From: Austropuccinia psidii
Lineage: Eukaryota > Basidiomycota > Pucciniomycetes > Pucciniales > Sphaerophragmiaceae
NCBI GenBank assembly: GCA_023105745.1
Contig: JALGQZ010000001.1
Span: 63,189,437-63,253,436 of the forward strand
Direction: 5' to 3'
Length of the DNA: 64,000 bases
Positions 34,818-47,048 of this stretch are shown here, piece by piece. The first letter of the stretch is position 1. Every line of letters begins with the position of its first letter. The position numbers and the translations under genes were made by a program. The notes beneath the pieces are model-generated. The model saw only the letters and a program-made list of their open reading frames with translations. It was not told the origin of the DNA and searched no databases.

Positions 34818-36279
34818 GTGAATATGGACCTTCCTCTTTCATGTTATGATGACTCCCTAGAGGAGTTGTGGGATGAAGAGGAAGAGCCAGAAGAAATAGA
34901 GACCGTGATGAAGGTTGTTCCTTCTGTTTATCACCAGTATTTGGATGTATTCTCCAAGGTGAAAGCAGAAAAACTTCCTCCTCACCATGCCTGTGATCAT
35001 CATATTGATCTGGAGGGGTCTCTACCTCCAGTTGGGATGATCTACTCTTTATCAAACCAAGAGTCAGATACACTCAGGGCCTACATTTCAGAGAATGTAG
35101 AGAAAGGTTTCATCTTGCCAAGCTCCTCTTCAACAGGAGCACCTGTCCATTTTGTCAAAAAGAAAGATGGTGTCCTCTGTTTGTGTGTTCATTACCACAA
35201 ACTCAATGCTGTTACTAGGAAGAACAAGTATCCTGTTCCTCCTATGAATCAGCTTCTTACTTTTTTCAATGGTTCTTCTATCTTCTCCAAGATTGATTTA
35301 CATGGTGCATATAAACTGCTCAGAATCAAGGAAGTTGATGAACATTTGACATGTTTTAGAACTAAATATGACAGCTATGAGTATTTGGTTATTCCATTTG
35401 GGCTCACCAATGCTCCTGCCTACTTTCAAAACCTTGTCCATGATATTTTTTATGATCTTCTTGATATTTATGTTATGGTTTATTTGGATGAAATTATGGT
35501 ATTTTCCAAATCTGAAGAAGAACATGTCACTCATGTGTCCACTGTTCTTGCCAGACTAAGAGCCAATAACCTCTTTGCTAAGGCCTCCAAGTGCCTGTTT
35601 CATGTTTCTAGTGTAGAGTAATTAGGTTATGTTGTTTCTTCTGCAGGCCTCAAGATGGACCAAGAAAAAGTCCAGCAAATTCTCAATTGGCCACCCCCAA
35701 GAAACTTCAAGGCACTTCAAACATTCCTTGGCTTTGCCAACTTTTACCGCTGTTTCATCAAGAATTATTCAAAGAAAATTAGTTCACTCAGAAGTTTCCT
35801 CAAGAAAGATCCCCGCTTTCCCCTCAATGAGGAAGCTCTTAGAAAGTTTCATCAACTCAAAGAGGAATTCACCATTGATCCAATCATTTCTCACTTGGAT
35901 CCTTCTCTACCCACCATTGTAGAGACTGATGCATCAGATTATGCCTTGGGTGCTGTACTGAGTCAGATTTCTGACTCAGGAAAACATCCCATTGCATTTG
36001 ATAGCCGCAAGCTTCTCCCAGATTAGCTCAATTATGAGATTCATGACAAGGAACTCCTTGGCATAGTCTGGGCTCTCAAGTGCTGGAGAGCTTTTCTCCT
36101 TTCTCTTTCTTCCTCCTTTGAAGTTCTCACCAATCATTCTTCACTTCAATACTTCATGTCATCAAATATTTTCACTTGCCGTGAAGCCCGCTGGGCTGAG
36201 TTTCTCTCTGAATTTCATTTTTCAATCACTTACCGCCCTGGCTTCTTGGCCACCCTTCCAGATGCATTGTCAAGTTGAA
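34818..36279 (+). pseudogene. Chromovirus reverse transcriptase and RNase H (broken)
   Basis: RT runs from about 34,910 (YHQYLDVFSKVKAEKLPPH) through the KKKDGVL region, IDLHGAYKLLRIKEVDEH and PFGLTNAPAYFQN. The active site YLDD is YLDE (35,490-35,492 codes Glu), and the usual VDYRKLN is VHYHKLN. TAA near 35,620 and TAG at 36,024-36,026 interrupt it. The RNase H domain follows with ETDASDYALGAVLSQ (about 35,926-35,970), EIHDKELLGIVWALK and VLTNHSSLQYF, where Asn stands in for the usual Asp. The frame ends after RPGFLATLPDALSS near 36,279. This enzyme would copy element RNA to cDNA. Confidence 0.85.
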
Positions 36280-36539
36280 ACAATGTTTACCCAGACAGGG
36301 GGAAGATTTCATCAGCAAGAATCCAATGAATTATCAAAAAATAATCAAGAAAGATGAAATTCAAGCCTCAAAGTTCTTTGAAGTCAAGGTGGAATCATTT
36401 TCAAGTTTGATTGACTCAATTCAGAAATCATTATGGAAATATTATCAATATAGAAGTATTCTTCAAGATTTGGGTAAAGGTAAATCTTTTTGAGATTATT
36501 CTCTTGATTCCTCTTCCCAACTTCTCCCGTTCAAAGTTT

Positions 36540-37850
36540 GGGTGGTGGTCCCAAATGACCCCACAATTCAGCTCAGTATACTTCAAAGGAGGAATGACTC
36601 TCCTCTAGCTGGACACCCTGCTCAAGAGAAGACTCTCAAACATGTCAAGTGGGATTTTCACTGGCCTGGAATGACTCAATTTATCAAGTATTATGTATCA
36701 TCCTGTCAACAGTGTTAAAGAAACAAAAATATTCACCACAAGAAGTTTGAACTCTTCAAACCTCTTCCAATTACAAATGGTCCTTGGATTTGTCTTTCAA
36801 TGGATTTCATCACTCAATTGCCACTGTCCAATTCTTTTGACTCAATCCTTGTCATAGTGGACAGATTCTCAAAAATGGAAGTTTTTATTCCAACAATTTC
36901 TTCAATAACTTCACTGGATTTGACTCGTTTGTTCATCAAGAATATTTTCTCAAAGCATGGACTTCCTTCAAGAATTGTTAGTGATAGAAGTTCTCTTTTT
37001 GTTTCTTCTTTTTGGACCAATCTTTGTAAGCAGCTTGAGATTTCATGAGATCTTTCAACTGCTTATCATCCAGAAACTGAGGGACAGACTGAGAGGGTAA
37101 ATCAGATACTAGAACAGTACATTTGGATGTATGTAAGTTATCATCAAGATGATTGGAACACCTGGCTCCCTCTGGCTGAATTTGCCTACAATAACTCTGA
37201 CCACTCTTCAACAAAACCATCACCATTTTTCACTGTTTATGGAAGAGATACTAATTTTGACTCAGTTCACATTACTCAAGATACTCCTGCCGGAAAGTTA
37301 TCAACAAAAATCCAATCAGTACAGCAAGATGTCAAGAGAGAACTTGAAGTTGCCATAAACAGGTTTAAGAGGTATGCAGATAAAAGTAGAGCAAGTCAAC
37401 CTATCTTCAATCCTGGTGACATGGTATGGCTTTCTTCCAAGAACATCAAAACAACTAGACCCACCAAAAAACTGTCTGAAAGATGGTTGGGTCCTTTTCC
37501 AATCTTGAAGAAATTCAGCACTCATGCCTACCACCTCAAGCTCCCATCTCAATGGAAGTACATCCACCCAGTATTCAATATTTCACTCTTAGAACCAGTC
37601 AAGACATCAACAATACCAAATGGGCATCAAGAGCCTCTACCTCCAATTATCATTGAAGAAAAAGAGGAATGGGAAGTCTCTCAAATACTGGAATCAAAGC
37701 TTAAGAGAGGAAAATTATGGTATTTGGTGGAATGAAAAGGTTTCAGTCAAGACTCAGAAATATCCACTTGGGAACCCACTAAAAACCTCAAGAATTGTCC
37801 TGAACTGGTCAAGGATTTTCATTCTTTCTATCCTGACAAGCCAGGACCCA
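36540..37850 (+). pseudogene. Chromovirus integrase with C-terminal chromodomain (broken)
   Basis: A zinc-finger remnant near 36,600-36,720 (LAGHPAQEKTLKHV, DFHWPGM, SSCQQC) is interrupted by TAA at 36,716. The core runs from [10 protein letters not shown] near 36,800 and keeps the acidic residues: [16 protein letters not shown], and the Glu in AYHPETEGQTERVNQ. A TGA at 37,046 follows LEIS, where Arg (CGA) is likely. The C-terminal part holds GPFPILKKFS and HPVFNISLLEPVK. The chromodomain starts EEWEVSQILESKLKRGKLWY near 37,665. Its aromatic-cage Trp in the WKG(F/Y) motif is a TGA (37,733-37,735), after which KGF, STWEPTKNLK and FHSFYP continue in the same frame. Chromodomains steer integration to particular histone marks in this family. 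Confidence 0.88.
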
Positions 37851-38668
37851 ATTCTTCAAGAGCATTATTTTTTATGGTGCTTGGTGGGTATAGGAATTAC
37901 CAAAAGTAACTCCCACTCCTGGTATGAACCTTTAGAGGTATTCTACCCTTTCTTGTTGTAAGCATCACCTTGGCCACTCTGTGAGCACTCTGCAATTTTT
38001 GGACACAGATCTTTGGCCTGGCTTTCACAATCAATTCCAAAAATCATGGACATCTTTACTTGGGCAAATGTACCATTCCTTTTATTGATTTCTTTCCAAG
38101 TCTTTCCAATTCCAAGTCATTCTTTCAGCAAATTTATTTTCTTTTTATGGCACTGGCGGGAGTGGTAATTACCAAAAGTAAGTTCCTCTCCTGGTGTGCA
38201 CTTCCCTGAGGGGTTTACAATCTGTCAAAACATCACCTTAGCCACTCTGTGAGCATCTGGCATCAAATTTTCCTTTCCAGGTCCTTGGCCAATTCCTAAA
38301 TCAACTACCAACCTCTGTGATGAAGATTGGAACCTCCTCAAGATTCATTTCTCTTTTGTTTTTTCTTTTCTTAATTTCATTTTCATTCTTTAATGCTCTT
38401 GTTATTTTCATTTTCAATTTTCTTTACTTATGCCAAATCAATTCATGAACCAACGTCATTCATTTTAAATTTACATCAATTCTGAAGCCAATGTCAAAAG
38501 AAGGTCAAGCAAATCCCGTGTCACATGCCAGCTTTTCAATATCAGTATCCAATTATTTTTCTCTTAATCACTACTCTTCAATCCCTGTCTCAAATCCTTT
38601 CCAGTTGCCTCAAAAGGCTTCACCTTGTGTTGGTGCTCAGGAGCTCACCATTCCAAGGTGGGGGGTAC
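37851..38668 (+). repeat. Chromovirus 3' region with tandem duplication and polypurine tract
   Basis: Non-coding. Two imperfect units offset by about 272 bp share GAATTACCAAAAGTAA-like sequence (37,895 and 38,167), CATCACCTT and GCCACTCTGTGAGCA. A G-rich stretch AAGGTGGGGGGTAC at about 38,655-38,668 directly abuts the right LTR and is the likely polypurine tract that primes the second DNA strand. Confidence 0.7.
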
Positions 38669-40212
38669 TGTCACAACCATGGAAATTACCCTCCTGGACT
38701 CCATATGGCATATCAGTGCCATATCAATCTTATGGCAATTTGGCCATATCCATAATCACTGGCCAAATTGGCCCTCTCATCTTTTCTGGCCTTTTATGGT
38801 CATTTCACTCCTGGGGCCAACCTGGCCCCTTCACTATCATCAGGCCTTTCCTGGCCATTCTCTGCTTTTGGGCACTTTCAGGTATTTTCCAGGCAACAGG
38901 GAAAATACAGCCCAAAAGCCTGTATTTGGCTTTTTGAGCTTTAAATACAGTTTTGCGCATTTTCATGTACTTTTCCCATTTTCCACATTTTTGCTGTATT
39001 CAGCTGTATCTGCCATTTTCCCATGTATTATGGGAAAGATGTCCAAAAGGCCATATCAGGCCTTTTGGGGATTAATTTCCAGCTTTGTGCATTTTGTGCA
39101 CTTTTGTGAATTTTGTGCATTTTAGCGCAATTTGCGCAAATACAGTTTTAAAGCTGTATAAGCTGTATTTGGCCAATACACTCAGAAACACCTTTTCACC
39201 TCTGAAGTCACCCAAAACCCAATTTTCACTCTCATCCTCCTGACTTCACTCACAAAGACCTTTGGCCACTTTCACCCTTCAGCAACTCAAATTGTCATAA
39301 ATGGTGTTATACACCATTCTGCACCTTTTTTCACCAGCAATTCAAGGGTTTCAATATCAGAGGAGTAATTCAAAATTCCATAAGTCACCAAAGTGTCATT
39401 TCATCCAGAGGACCCATCAAGGCTCAAGTACGTGTGTAATTTCTCAAAGACCAATGAAACCATCAGGAATTTATTGGATATTCTAACTTCAAGTATTCCC
39501 TCAAAGGGAATACTGTCAATTCATTCCCAAGGTGTATTCAAGCGGCAGTTCCAAACAAGTTGTCAAGTTTCAATGCTTCATCAATCCAACTTAGAAACCA
39601 CATTCATTTCAATACAGTCTAGATTCATCAAGACCTGTATTTCAATCATACATCATGGGAAAATCATTCAACACAGTTCGTTTCCCAATCTGGCAAGGCA
39701 TACACTTCATCAAGCTGTCAATACAGATTCAAGGATTCAATACAGACCAGCTGTAAGCCTGAAGGAGTCAAGCTCTCAACCTTTCACATATACAAGCCTC
39801 CTTTGACAATGGGGGTCTTCCCCCCAGCTAATTAATATATTTTGATTTTATTTTATCTCTATTTATCTTACCATTTTTGCTAAGTGAGTACTGATATTAT
39901 CAAGTCAGTCATTTAGCACTTTTTCTATTTTCTTTCTTCACCTGTCAATGGATACTTGGTGGTCATATCCTTACTGATTCCATTGTTCATTTTGGAAGGT
40001 TGAAACAGTGATTAAGGACTTACTTGGTTGGCTCTTTTGCCATTTGGCTTCTCATTTCTCTTATTGCATCTCATCTTTGTACTTTCATTCTTCTTAGAGA
40101 AATTCAATTCTTTATTTTTATTTTCTTTATTCTTTTGGAGTCTTCAAAGTGAGTTCCATTATTTCTGAGTGCCAGGCCACTCTTGCCTTTCTGTCCAAGA
40201 GCCCCTGTGACA
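38669..40212 (+). repeat. Right (3') LTR of the chromovirus
   Basis: 1,544 bp, TGTCACA...TGTGACA. It carries the same hairpin CCAAAAGGCC/GGCCTTTTGG (39,043-39,068), the same TATA-like motif near 39,787 and the same AGCTAATTAATATA (39,826-39,839) as the left LTR. It is followed by the duplicated TTATG at 40,213-40,217. Confidence 0.9.
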
Positions 40213-40217
40213 TTATG

Positions 40218-41860
40218 TTAAGTCATGTGTAGCATTGGGGCTTTATTTAATCCAAAATTTTCTGAATTACCAAGAAAAATTAAGTTGAAAAATGAAGAAA
40301 TTTTAATGAAGGTATATTATGAGTATTATGAAATTAAAAAGTATTTCTTAAATAAACCTCCAAAAGCTTATCATGAGTAAGATTATGAGCCAATTTTAAT
40401 AGTAAAATTACCAATTAAGACCAAACTCAAAATTCAATTAATGTGTTCATCACCCAATTATTTGAAATAGGTTTTGAAAGTGACTGGTGAATGAAAATTT
40501 GATATGATCACGAATTCATAAGTGATGTTCTATGATATTGGAATGATAATTTCAAAGATTCTGGAAATTTATGAATATACATAATAGCTGATCACCACTA
40601 AATAAGATATAGAAAGATTATTCCAAAGAAACAAGATTGAAAGAATTGTTTATATCCTTTTATTGAAGCATAAAAAAGAAAATATCAACCAAAAATAAGT
40701 CACTCTTTAGACTTGCATAATTAATTGATTTTTGGATTTCTTTTTCTTAACTCTTATAATTACGCGATCAGATTCTTAGTTTCTATAAATTTACTCTAAT
40801 TAGGATTAAAAATGTTTTATATTGAAAGATCACTACAACAAATTTTTATGATACATTAAATTTAGTTTGAAAAAAAGTTATTCATTTGCTTAATAAAAAG
40901 AAACAAATGGATTCTCTTTTGGATTAAATTTGAGCTGTTAGAGCTGGATTCAGCAGAAATTAAGTAGATGCACTCTTTATAATTGTATTCAATTTAGCTG
41001 AAACTGAATCATAAAAAGAAGAAAACTATGAGTACCAATATTACATGAACCTCCATTGGAATCAGAATCTGAGGAAAAAGGAGATTATGGGCTAAATACA
41101 AGGGGTCAGAGGTCTACTTTTGTTTCTTATCACTTAGTCACAAATAACAGTGTTAAAGCTAATATGCTTTGGTTGGGTCCTTCAAATTATATTATTTATT
41201 GGATAAAATTCTACTCATAATTCATTTTGATGTAGGTAAAAGATAGAGAATGATTTAGACAGGAACTTGGAATGTAAATAACATCATAATTAGAGCACTA
41301 AAATGATGATACATTTGTTTTTTCTGTATCCAACATGGGTAAAATATTCCACAAAAATTCCATTTCTGAGACAATAAATTATCTGAAAAGGAATTAATAA
41401 TATAAAATATTCATGAAAGGTGTTCTTGAAAGAACTTGGAAAACTAATTTATGTGTATTTAATATCCTTGAGAGAATCATTTTAGCTACCATCAAGCTTC
41501 ATCCCTGGTTTGTTGATATCTTATGATTAATTCCATCAAAAAGGGATCTTGGTAGATCTTGTACACCACATTGATTATGACCTAGCACCTGAAGAGCCCA
41601 GATCCACCACATCTATAGAGATAGAAAATAGATGTTCAAGTTTATATAGAAAAATTCCCATGAATAGTGTGAAGGTTTTGGATATTCCTAATTTACATAA
41701 CTTGGCATGGATAAAGATTCATTATTAAGATATGGAACTATAAATAGCCCAAAGAGTCTCAATGGAATGAATAAAATATTTGGATAATATTTTGAATAAT
41801 TCATTATGCAATGAGAAAGAATTTACAGTATCCATTAAATAAAAAAGAAGACTTATAACC
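40218..41860 (+). pseudogene. Decayed coding-like region right of the chromovirus, unknown product
   Basis: One frame from about 40,218 to 40,715 reads sensibly apart from scattered TAA/TGA/TAG codons, for example NEEILMKVYYEYYEIKKYF and FQRNKIERIVYILLLK. Further stretches are open at about 41,041-41,217 (GLNTRGQRSTFVSYHLV) and 41,570-41,730 (DYDLAPEEPRSTTSIEIE). I do not recognise a family. It may be an old element or host gene that the chromovirus entered. Chance open frames in A+T-rich DNA remain possible. Confidence 0.3.
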
Positions 41861-43861
41861 TAAAAAAATTGAATTGAAAAATCAAGATATTGAAAGAAAT
41901 AAACAAGATTAATGAATAATCCCTAATTATATTATGAGTTTTGAAGCATAATATACTATTTCAAAAAAAACCTTCATATAACTTGGGTGATTCATATCAC
42001 TATAAAAAGGATAAAAAATTATAATACTTAGCTCATGGTTAAATAATCCATTGAAATGATTAAGAAAGAATAAAATGAAATAAGATTTAAGAAAATAATT
42101 TCAATTTACTCAATAAATTTCTAGCAAATAAATCTTGAAGAATATTTCAGGTCTCAATAGCTGTATATTTTAAATAAAAAATCAAGTTTATTTTATAAGC
42201 TTAGTAACAGATATTATATTGAGAAAAGATTCTTCAATTAAGTTTTAGGCTGGTTCCAGGGTCAATATGGGTAAAACATCTACAAATATATATAATTATT
42301 CTTTCTAGAACATTTAAATAATTAATAATCATATTGAAATCTTCATAATGAAGTTTTATTGAATTGGTTAATGTTTAGTTCAAATAATGATAACAGAAAA
42401 ATGACTAAACATGAATATCAAATAGGGGTAAAAGAGATTGCTTAATGGTTTCACAAGTTATTTAAAAAATATTGTAAATACTGATGAAATAATTGAAAAA
42501 AATCATTAAATAACTGGAGCCTGTTTTAGTTTCAAAAGGAACTGTAAAACATTTCCTACAATTATTCTTTCATAAAATGTGTTTTTGTGGTAAATGAAAG
42601 CTGAAAGGGCTTAAGCCTTGGAGGATTATCGTAAAAAAAGGCTTAAAAGTTGATGATATTTTGAAGCTAGTACAAATTACTGAATTTTAGCTTTAACCTT
42701 TTGAAAAAATTAAGCCTTAAAGATCTTAAATTAGAACAAAGTAATTGAATGACTCCATGGAAGCTTTGATAAATTATTATCCAAATTAACCTGCATTTTT
42801 GTGCAAATTTTGGAACTTAATTATAATATTCGAGTATTTGGGGAAATATGAGACCTTTGGAGAAAGGATTTTATTTCCACCTCAAGGATCATATTTCGAT
42901 TTATTCCTATACATGATCACTAAAATTTGCATATAGCTAAAATCAAAAGGATTGATTAAGCTCAAATGTATAATTAATAAATTTTAAATAACCATTTTGC
43001 ATGTGTAAACTAAATTTCATATATGTCAAGCTTATCCTTTTGGTATCTATAGCCCAATATCTGATAGATTTCCGCTCAAAAGTAACATTCAAATTTCCAG
43101 AAAAAGAATCATGGTAAAAGTAATCAATTTTATCAAGAATATAGTTTTAGTTATTATAAAAGTTTTATGATAAAAACCATAATTTATTAGCTCTTAATTC
43201 AAAAAAAATATATGGAAAGTTTCTCCCAAGGAATTTCAAGCTTAGATGATACTTTAAATGAAATTTCAATATTTTTGATATTTATTTATCAGGAAATCCA
43301 TACATATAATTTTATCATGTTTCTTAGAATATCAACTCTAAATTGTTTTATTTAAGGTAGATTTCTTTATTTAAACCTGAATCTTAAAAATTGATTAATA
43401 TTGTTATTTTTGGCAAAATTATGTGATAAGGAATATTCTTCATTTAGATAAGATTATTAAAGAATGTTTTTCTTCAATATTAAAATAGGGAAAAATTCCA
43501 AAAATAAAATATATTTATAAAATAATTCTTATCAGATTTTTTTGAATTTCATACATCATTTTTTGTCTCTTGGGTATACTCCAAATATGTATAGGAACTA
43601 GAACCATGAAACTAATTTTTGAATTTATAATTTACTCCTGTATTGATTGAAAATTGAATGTTAGATAAGCTCTTTAATATTAAAGCTGTACTAAGATAAA
43701 TTTAATTTTGGAATAACTACCCAGAATTTTCTCAATTTATTCTGAATAAACTTGCCACAATTTATCATCAATTATTCAACTGTTAGAGCCCAAAAATTTA
43801 AAACAAGATATATTTAATTTTATTTCTTTTTTATAACAGATTTATAGAAAAATTAAGAACT
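41861..43861. other. A+T-rich stretch without a recognised gene
   Basis: I see no domain, repeat border or convincing frame in these 2 kb. Confidence 0.5.
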
Positions 43862-45240
43862 TGTGAGCCTTGAGGTATATTTTACTTACCAAAATAGGCC
43901 ACAGAAAATTCTAAATAGCTTTTCAAATAGTAAAAACCCATAATTCACTTTAAAATTCAAAATTTACTATCTTTACAAGGAACAAAATGGATAACTTCTT
44001 TGTGAGTAAATAAAATAATAGACTCAAGGCCAGATTTGGATTATACACAAATATTCATCTAGGCTAAACTAATAAGGTGAATAAACTCAAATCAAATCTT
44101 TGAGGTGGTAATATGTAAAAAAATCCAACACCTCAGCATCAATAAAACCTAAATAATATGTGTAAATCTTTGTTTTTTGCATTTTTATGCCAAAATAATG
44201 GGATTGTGGAAAGTACCATATTGAATATACACCAAATTTGGTGTTATAAATGTTTTGATCACTTCAAAGTACTGTATTAATAAATAAATTATGATTACAC
44301 CCATAGTGAGTATCAGTGTTGAGGGCTGAATTACAATTTTGATGCAGAAAATAGCCAAGGGGGAAAAAGAAATCAAACAGAGAAAGTGTACCCAAATTAT
44401 GAGGCCTCTGAAGTGCAGAATTCCCTAGATATTTGATAAATTTCTGATAATATCTCAATTAGTCTTTCAAAAATCTCTTTGAATTTTTTTTAGTAAGTCT
44501 AAGTTGCATTAAGTAATGAGAAAAGCTCAAATAAGCTTCAATTTTTTCACTCCAAGGAGGTAAAAAGAATCTATCAGTCCTGAAAACATGTGTATTATTT
44601 ATTATTCTCCATGGGTGATCCAAGAAAAATTAATTGAATTTTTTTGGCCTAGTATCCATGTACTTACCTCACGGAAATTAGCTGAGGCTATTCTATTTGC
44701 CCACACCATGTAGAAAATGAGGTCAAACCTAAAAATTCATATAAACACAATTATTGATTAATCTTTCTGAAAATCTCAGTGAAAATTGAAGAAGGTATCA
44801 TAAATAATGAAAAATAACAATAATTATCAATTCATAGTCAAAATCAAAAGTTTTACTCACAGTCCATTCTTGCTTATTCCACATGAAACACTGAATCGTC
44901 AAAATTCCACAGAAATTAAAACCTGTAATAGAATTTTCAATAAAATTCATAAAGTTTATAAAAAAATTTAATTTATAACAAAGAAATTTTCAGTTATGAA
45001 TTTGTTATTTCTCAACCAGAAATGTGCTGGTATCCATGTAAGATCACATAATAAAGTAATTAATATGGTTTTACTTGAAAACAAGTGATGTAACCATGGA
45101 TAAAAATATGAAAAGTGGCTTCTAATATATTGGTTTTTCAGTTTACTCCTTTGAGAAACTCTGTGAGATGTTCTAGAATTGAAATAAGTCTATCATTTCT
45201 GTTTTCCCAGGAATCATCTTACCATCACTTCAATTTTATA
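43862..45240 (+). repeat. LTR-like repeat, diverged relative of the solo LTR at 60,569
   Basis: Starts TGTGAGCCTTGAGGTATAT, exactly as at 60,569, and follows that copy in order for about 1.35 kb: ATAGGCCACA, CCATAGTG-type and GAGGTGGTAA motifs, AGGCCTC, CAGTCCATT, TGAAACACTGAAT. Similarity fades near 45,240, so the far end and any target duplication are not defined. It carries no coding sequence that I can recognise. Confidence 0.65.
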
Positions 45241-46847
45241 TAATTATATTAAAATACTACTAAAATGCATTATAAGGGTATTATTAATATTTGAAATATC
45301 TTATATTTTTGAAAAGAAATTAAATAAATTTTATTTCTGTTAATTTATAGTGAAAAATAATTTTATTGCATTGATTTTTGAAGAAATTCATAGTACAATG
45401 GTTTAAGTTTACTTGTTTCAAAGAGAAAACTTTCACAAATGATATAGAGTTTGCTTTATTTTGGAATTGGAATTTTACTTCTTTCAAGGTATTGGGTATA
45501 TACATGTATTTATCTTACTTAAATAATTTGAAAATATTTATTGTTAAAAAAGCATAAGCTCAGTAGGCAGAAGAGGTCACTTCAAATCTTTATCATTAAC
45601 TTATTTTTGTGGGAAACCCTAATTATAATGATTAATTTGAAGATGATAATATGAATAAATAACCAAATAATTACATAATCAAAGAAAAATAAAAAACTCA
45701 AATTTGGGGGTACAAACAGAAGCTTGATGAGACTTGATAATTTGAAATCTCTACAATATGAAAGAAAATAATAGGAAATGAAGGGATTTTTTTCAGATAT
45801 TTTGCTTTAAAATGAATAAAATAGGATCTAATTTGGCTGAAATGAACATCCAAGGAAATATCTAATCATACATAGAGAATAATCCATAATATGTGAAATA
45901 ATCTTGAAGATATTAATTAATAAGAATTTAAACTTTTAAATAGAACCTCCAGATATTGGTTATATCTGGAGATATATCATTGAGTTAATTTGTAAGGTGT
46001 GGATATGAGACTTTGATAAAATATCAAGTACTTTTCCTGTCCTCAAAATTTGTATAAGGTAAAATTATTTAAAAATAGTATGAAATAGTATTTTTAAAGA
46101 GAAAAAACACCAATTTGATTGTTTTTAACTTTTTAAGTATAAAACAATAATATAATAAAGATTTATTGTTTTACCAACAGTAAAAATTTATTCAAAAATA
46201 CTCTACAAGAGATATTTAAGGCTACAAAAGAAATTTCTTCAAGAGAAATTTCAATTGGAATTAATTGAGCAAAGAACTGCAAGCAATTAATTAAAAAACA
46301 AAGTCTTTCAAAAGATATTAAAAGAGAAGACATGCCCAAAAGTGACCAGAGTGAACTTGCAAACAAAGTGACAAAGTTAACAGTGATGAAAGATTCTTTA
46401 ATTCACTTTTGGGGTGGTTCAGGGGTAAAAATGATTATAACAGTTACAAAAAATGATTATAATTATTTTTTCACGTTATTAAAAGGTTTAAAATGATATA
46501 AAAAGGGTGGTTGGAATCTTTTATTGATTTTTTTAACAGTGTTTAAACTAATTATAAAAGGAAAAGATTCTAACATGAAGAGAAAAGTGGGGCAAAGAAG
46601 ACATTCTTTTTTAGCCATAAATTTTCTTACTCCAAAAGTAAAATTTACTCTTGTTAGTCGTGAAAAACAGTCTGACAACAGAAAAGCCCATTATGGCATC
46701 ATTGAACCCTGGTTTGGGCCATTTTAGACCCTTAAATCAGCCATTACTGTAGCAATACCTGGTCTAGAGCCTTAAAAGCACGTCATAATGTGTTTAAGAG
46801 ATTTAGAAACCAGTTAAAACTGTTTTTTCTACCATCGCTTTAGCTTA
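45241..46847. other. A+T-rich stretch, possible continuation of the LTR-like repeat
   Basis: No gene recognised. Short frames (46,163-46,366 on minus, 46,524-46,727 on plus) lack domains. From about 46,560 the base composition becomes more balanced, leading into the stem-loop cluster. Confidence 0.4.
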
Positions 46848-47048
46848 AGGGTAGTTTTACCCTCTTGGAAGCAGTTAAAACTACCCTGGTTGGTATCAAA
46901 ACCTCATCATCAATTGAGTCACAGACCCTGTGACTCAATTCCAGGCCAAAAGTAATGAGCTTTTGCATGGATTTTGACATCTCACGCCAGTCAGCAAGGA
47001 TTTTGGGGGTCTAGCTCCCCTTAGAGCTAGAGTGTCTTTTCCCCCCCA
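46848..47048. repeat. Cluster of three stem-loops followed by a C run
   Basis: AGGGTAGTTTTA/TAAAACTACCCT (46,848-46,859 and 46,876-46,887); AATTGAGTCACAG/CTGTGACTCAATT (46,912-46,940, 13-bp perfect stem, 3-nt loop); CTAGCTC/GAGCTAG (47,011-47,030). TTTTCCCCCCCAGAATTAAT (about 47,038-47,057) then resembles TTTTCCCTCCAGCTAATTAA of the chromovirus R start. It may be part of an unrelated LTR. Confidence 0.5.

Larger units (their letters stand above)
30488..40212 (+). mobile_element. Full-length Ty3 chromovirus (9.7 kb), decayed
   Basis: Two LTRs (1,554 and 1,544 bp) start TGTCACA and end TGTGACA, and a perfect 5-bp duplication flanks them. Internal order is gag, protease, RT, RNase H, integrase, chromodomain, which defines the chromovirus branch of Ty3 elements. 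Every coding segment has stops or frameshifts; at least the PR, RT and chromodomain have lost key residues. The first 290 bp of the two LTRs differ at about nine positions by hand (about 3%). The element sits inside an older decayed frame. Confidence 0.9.
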
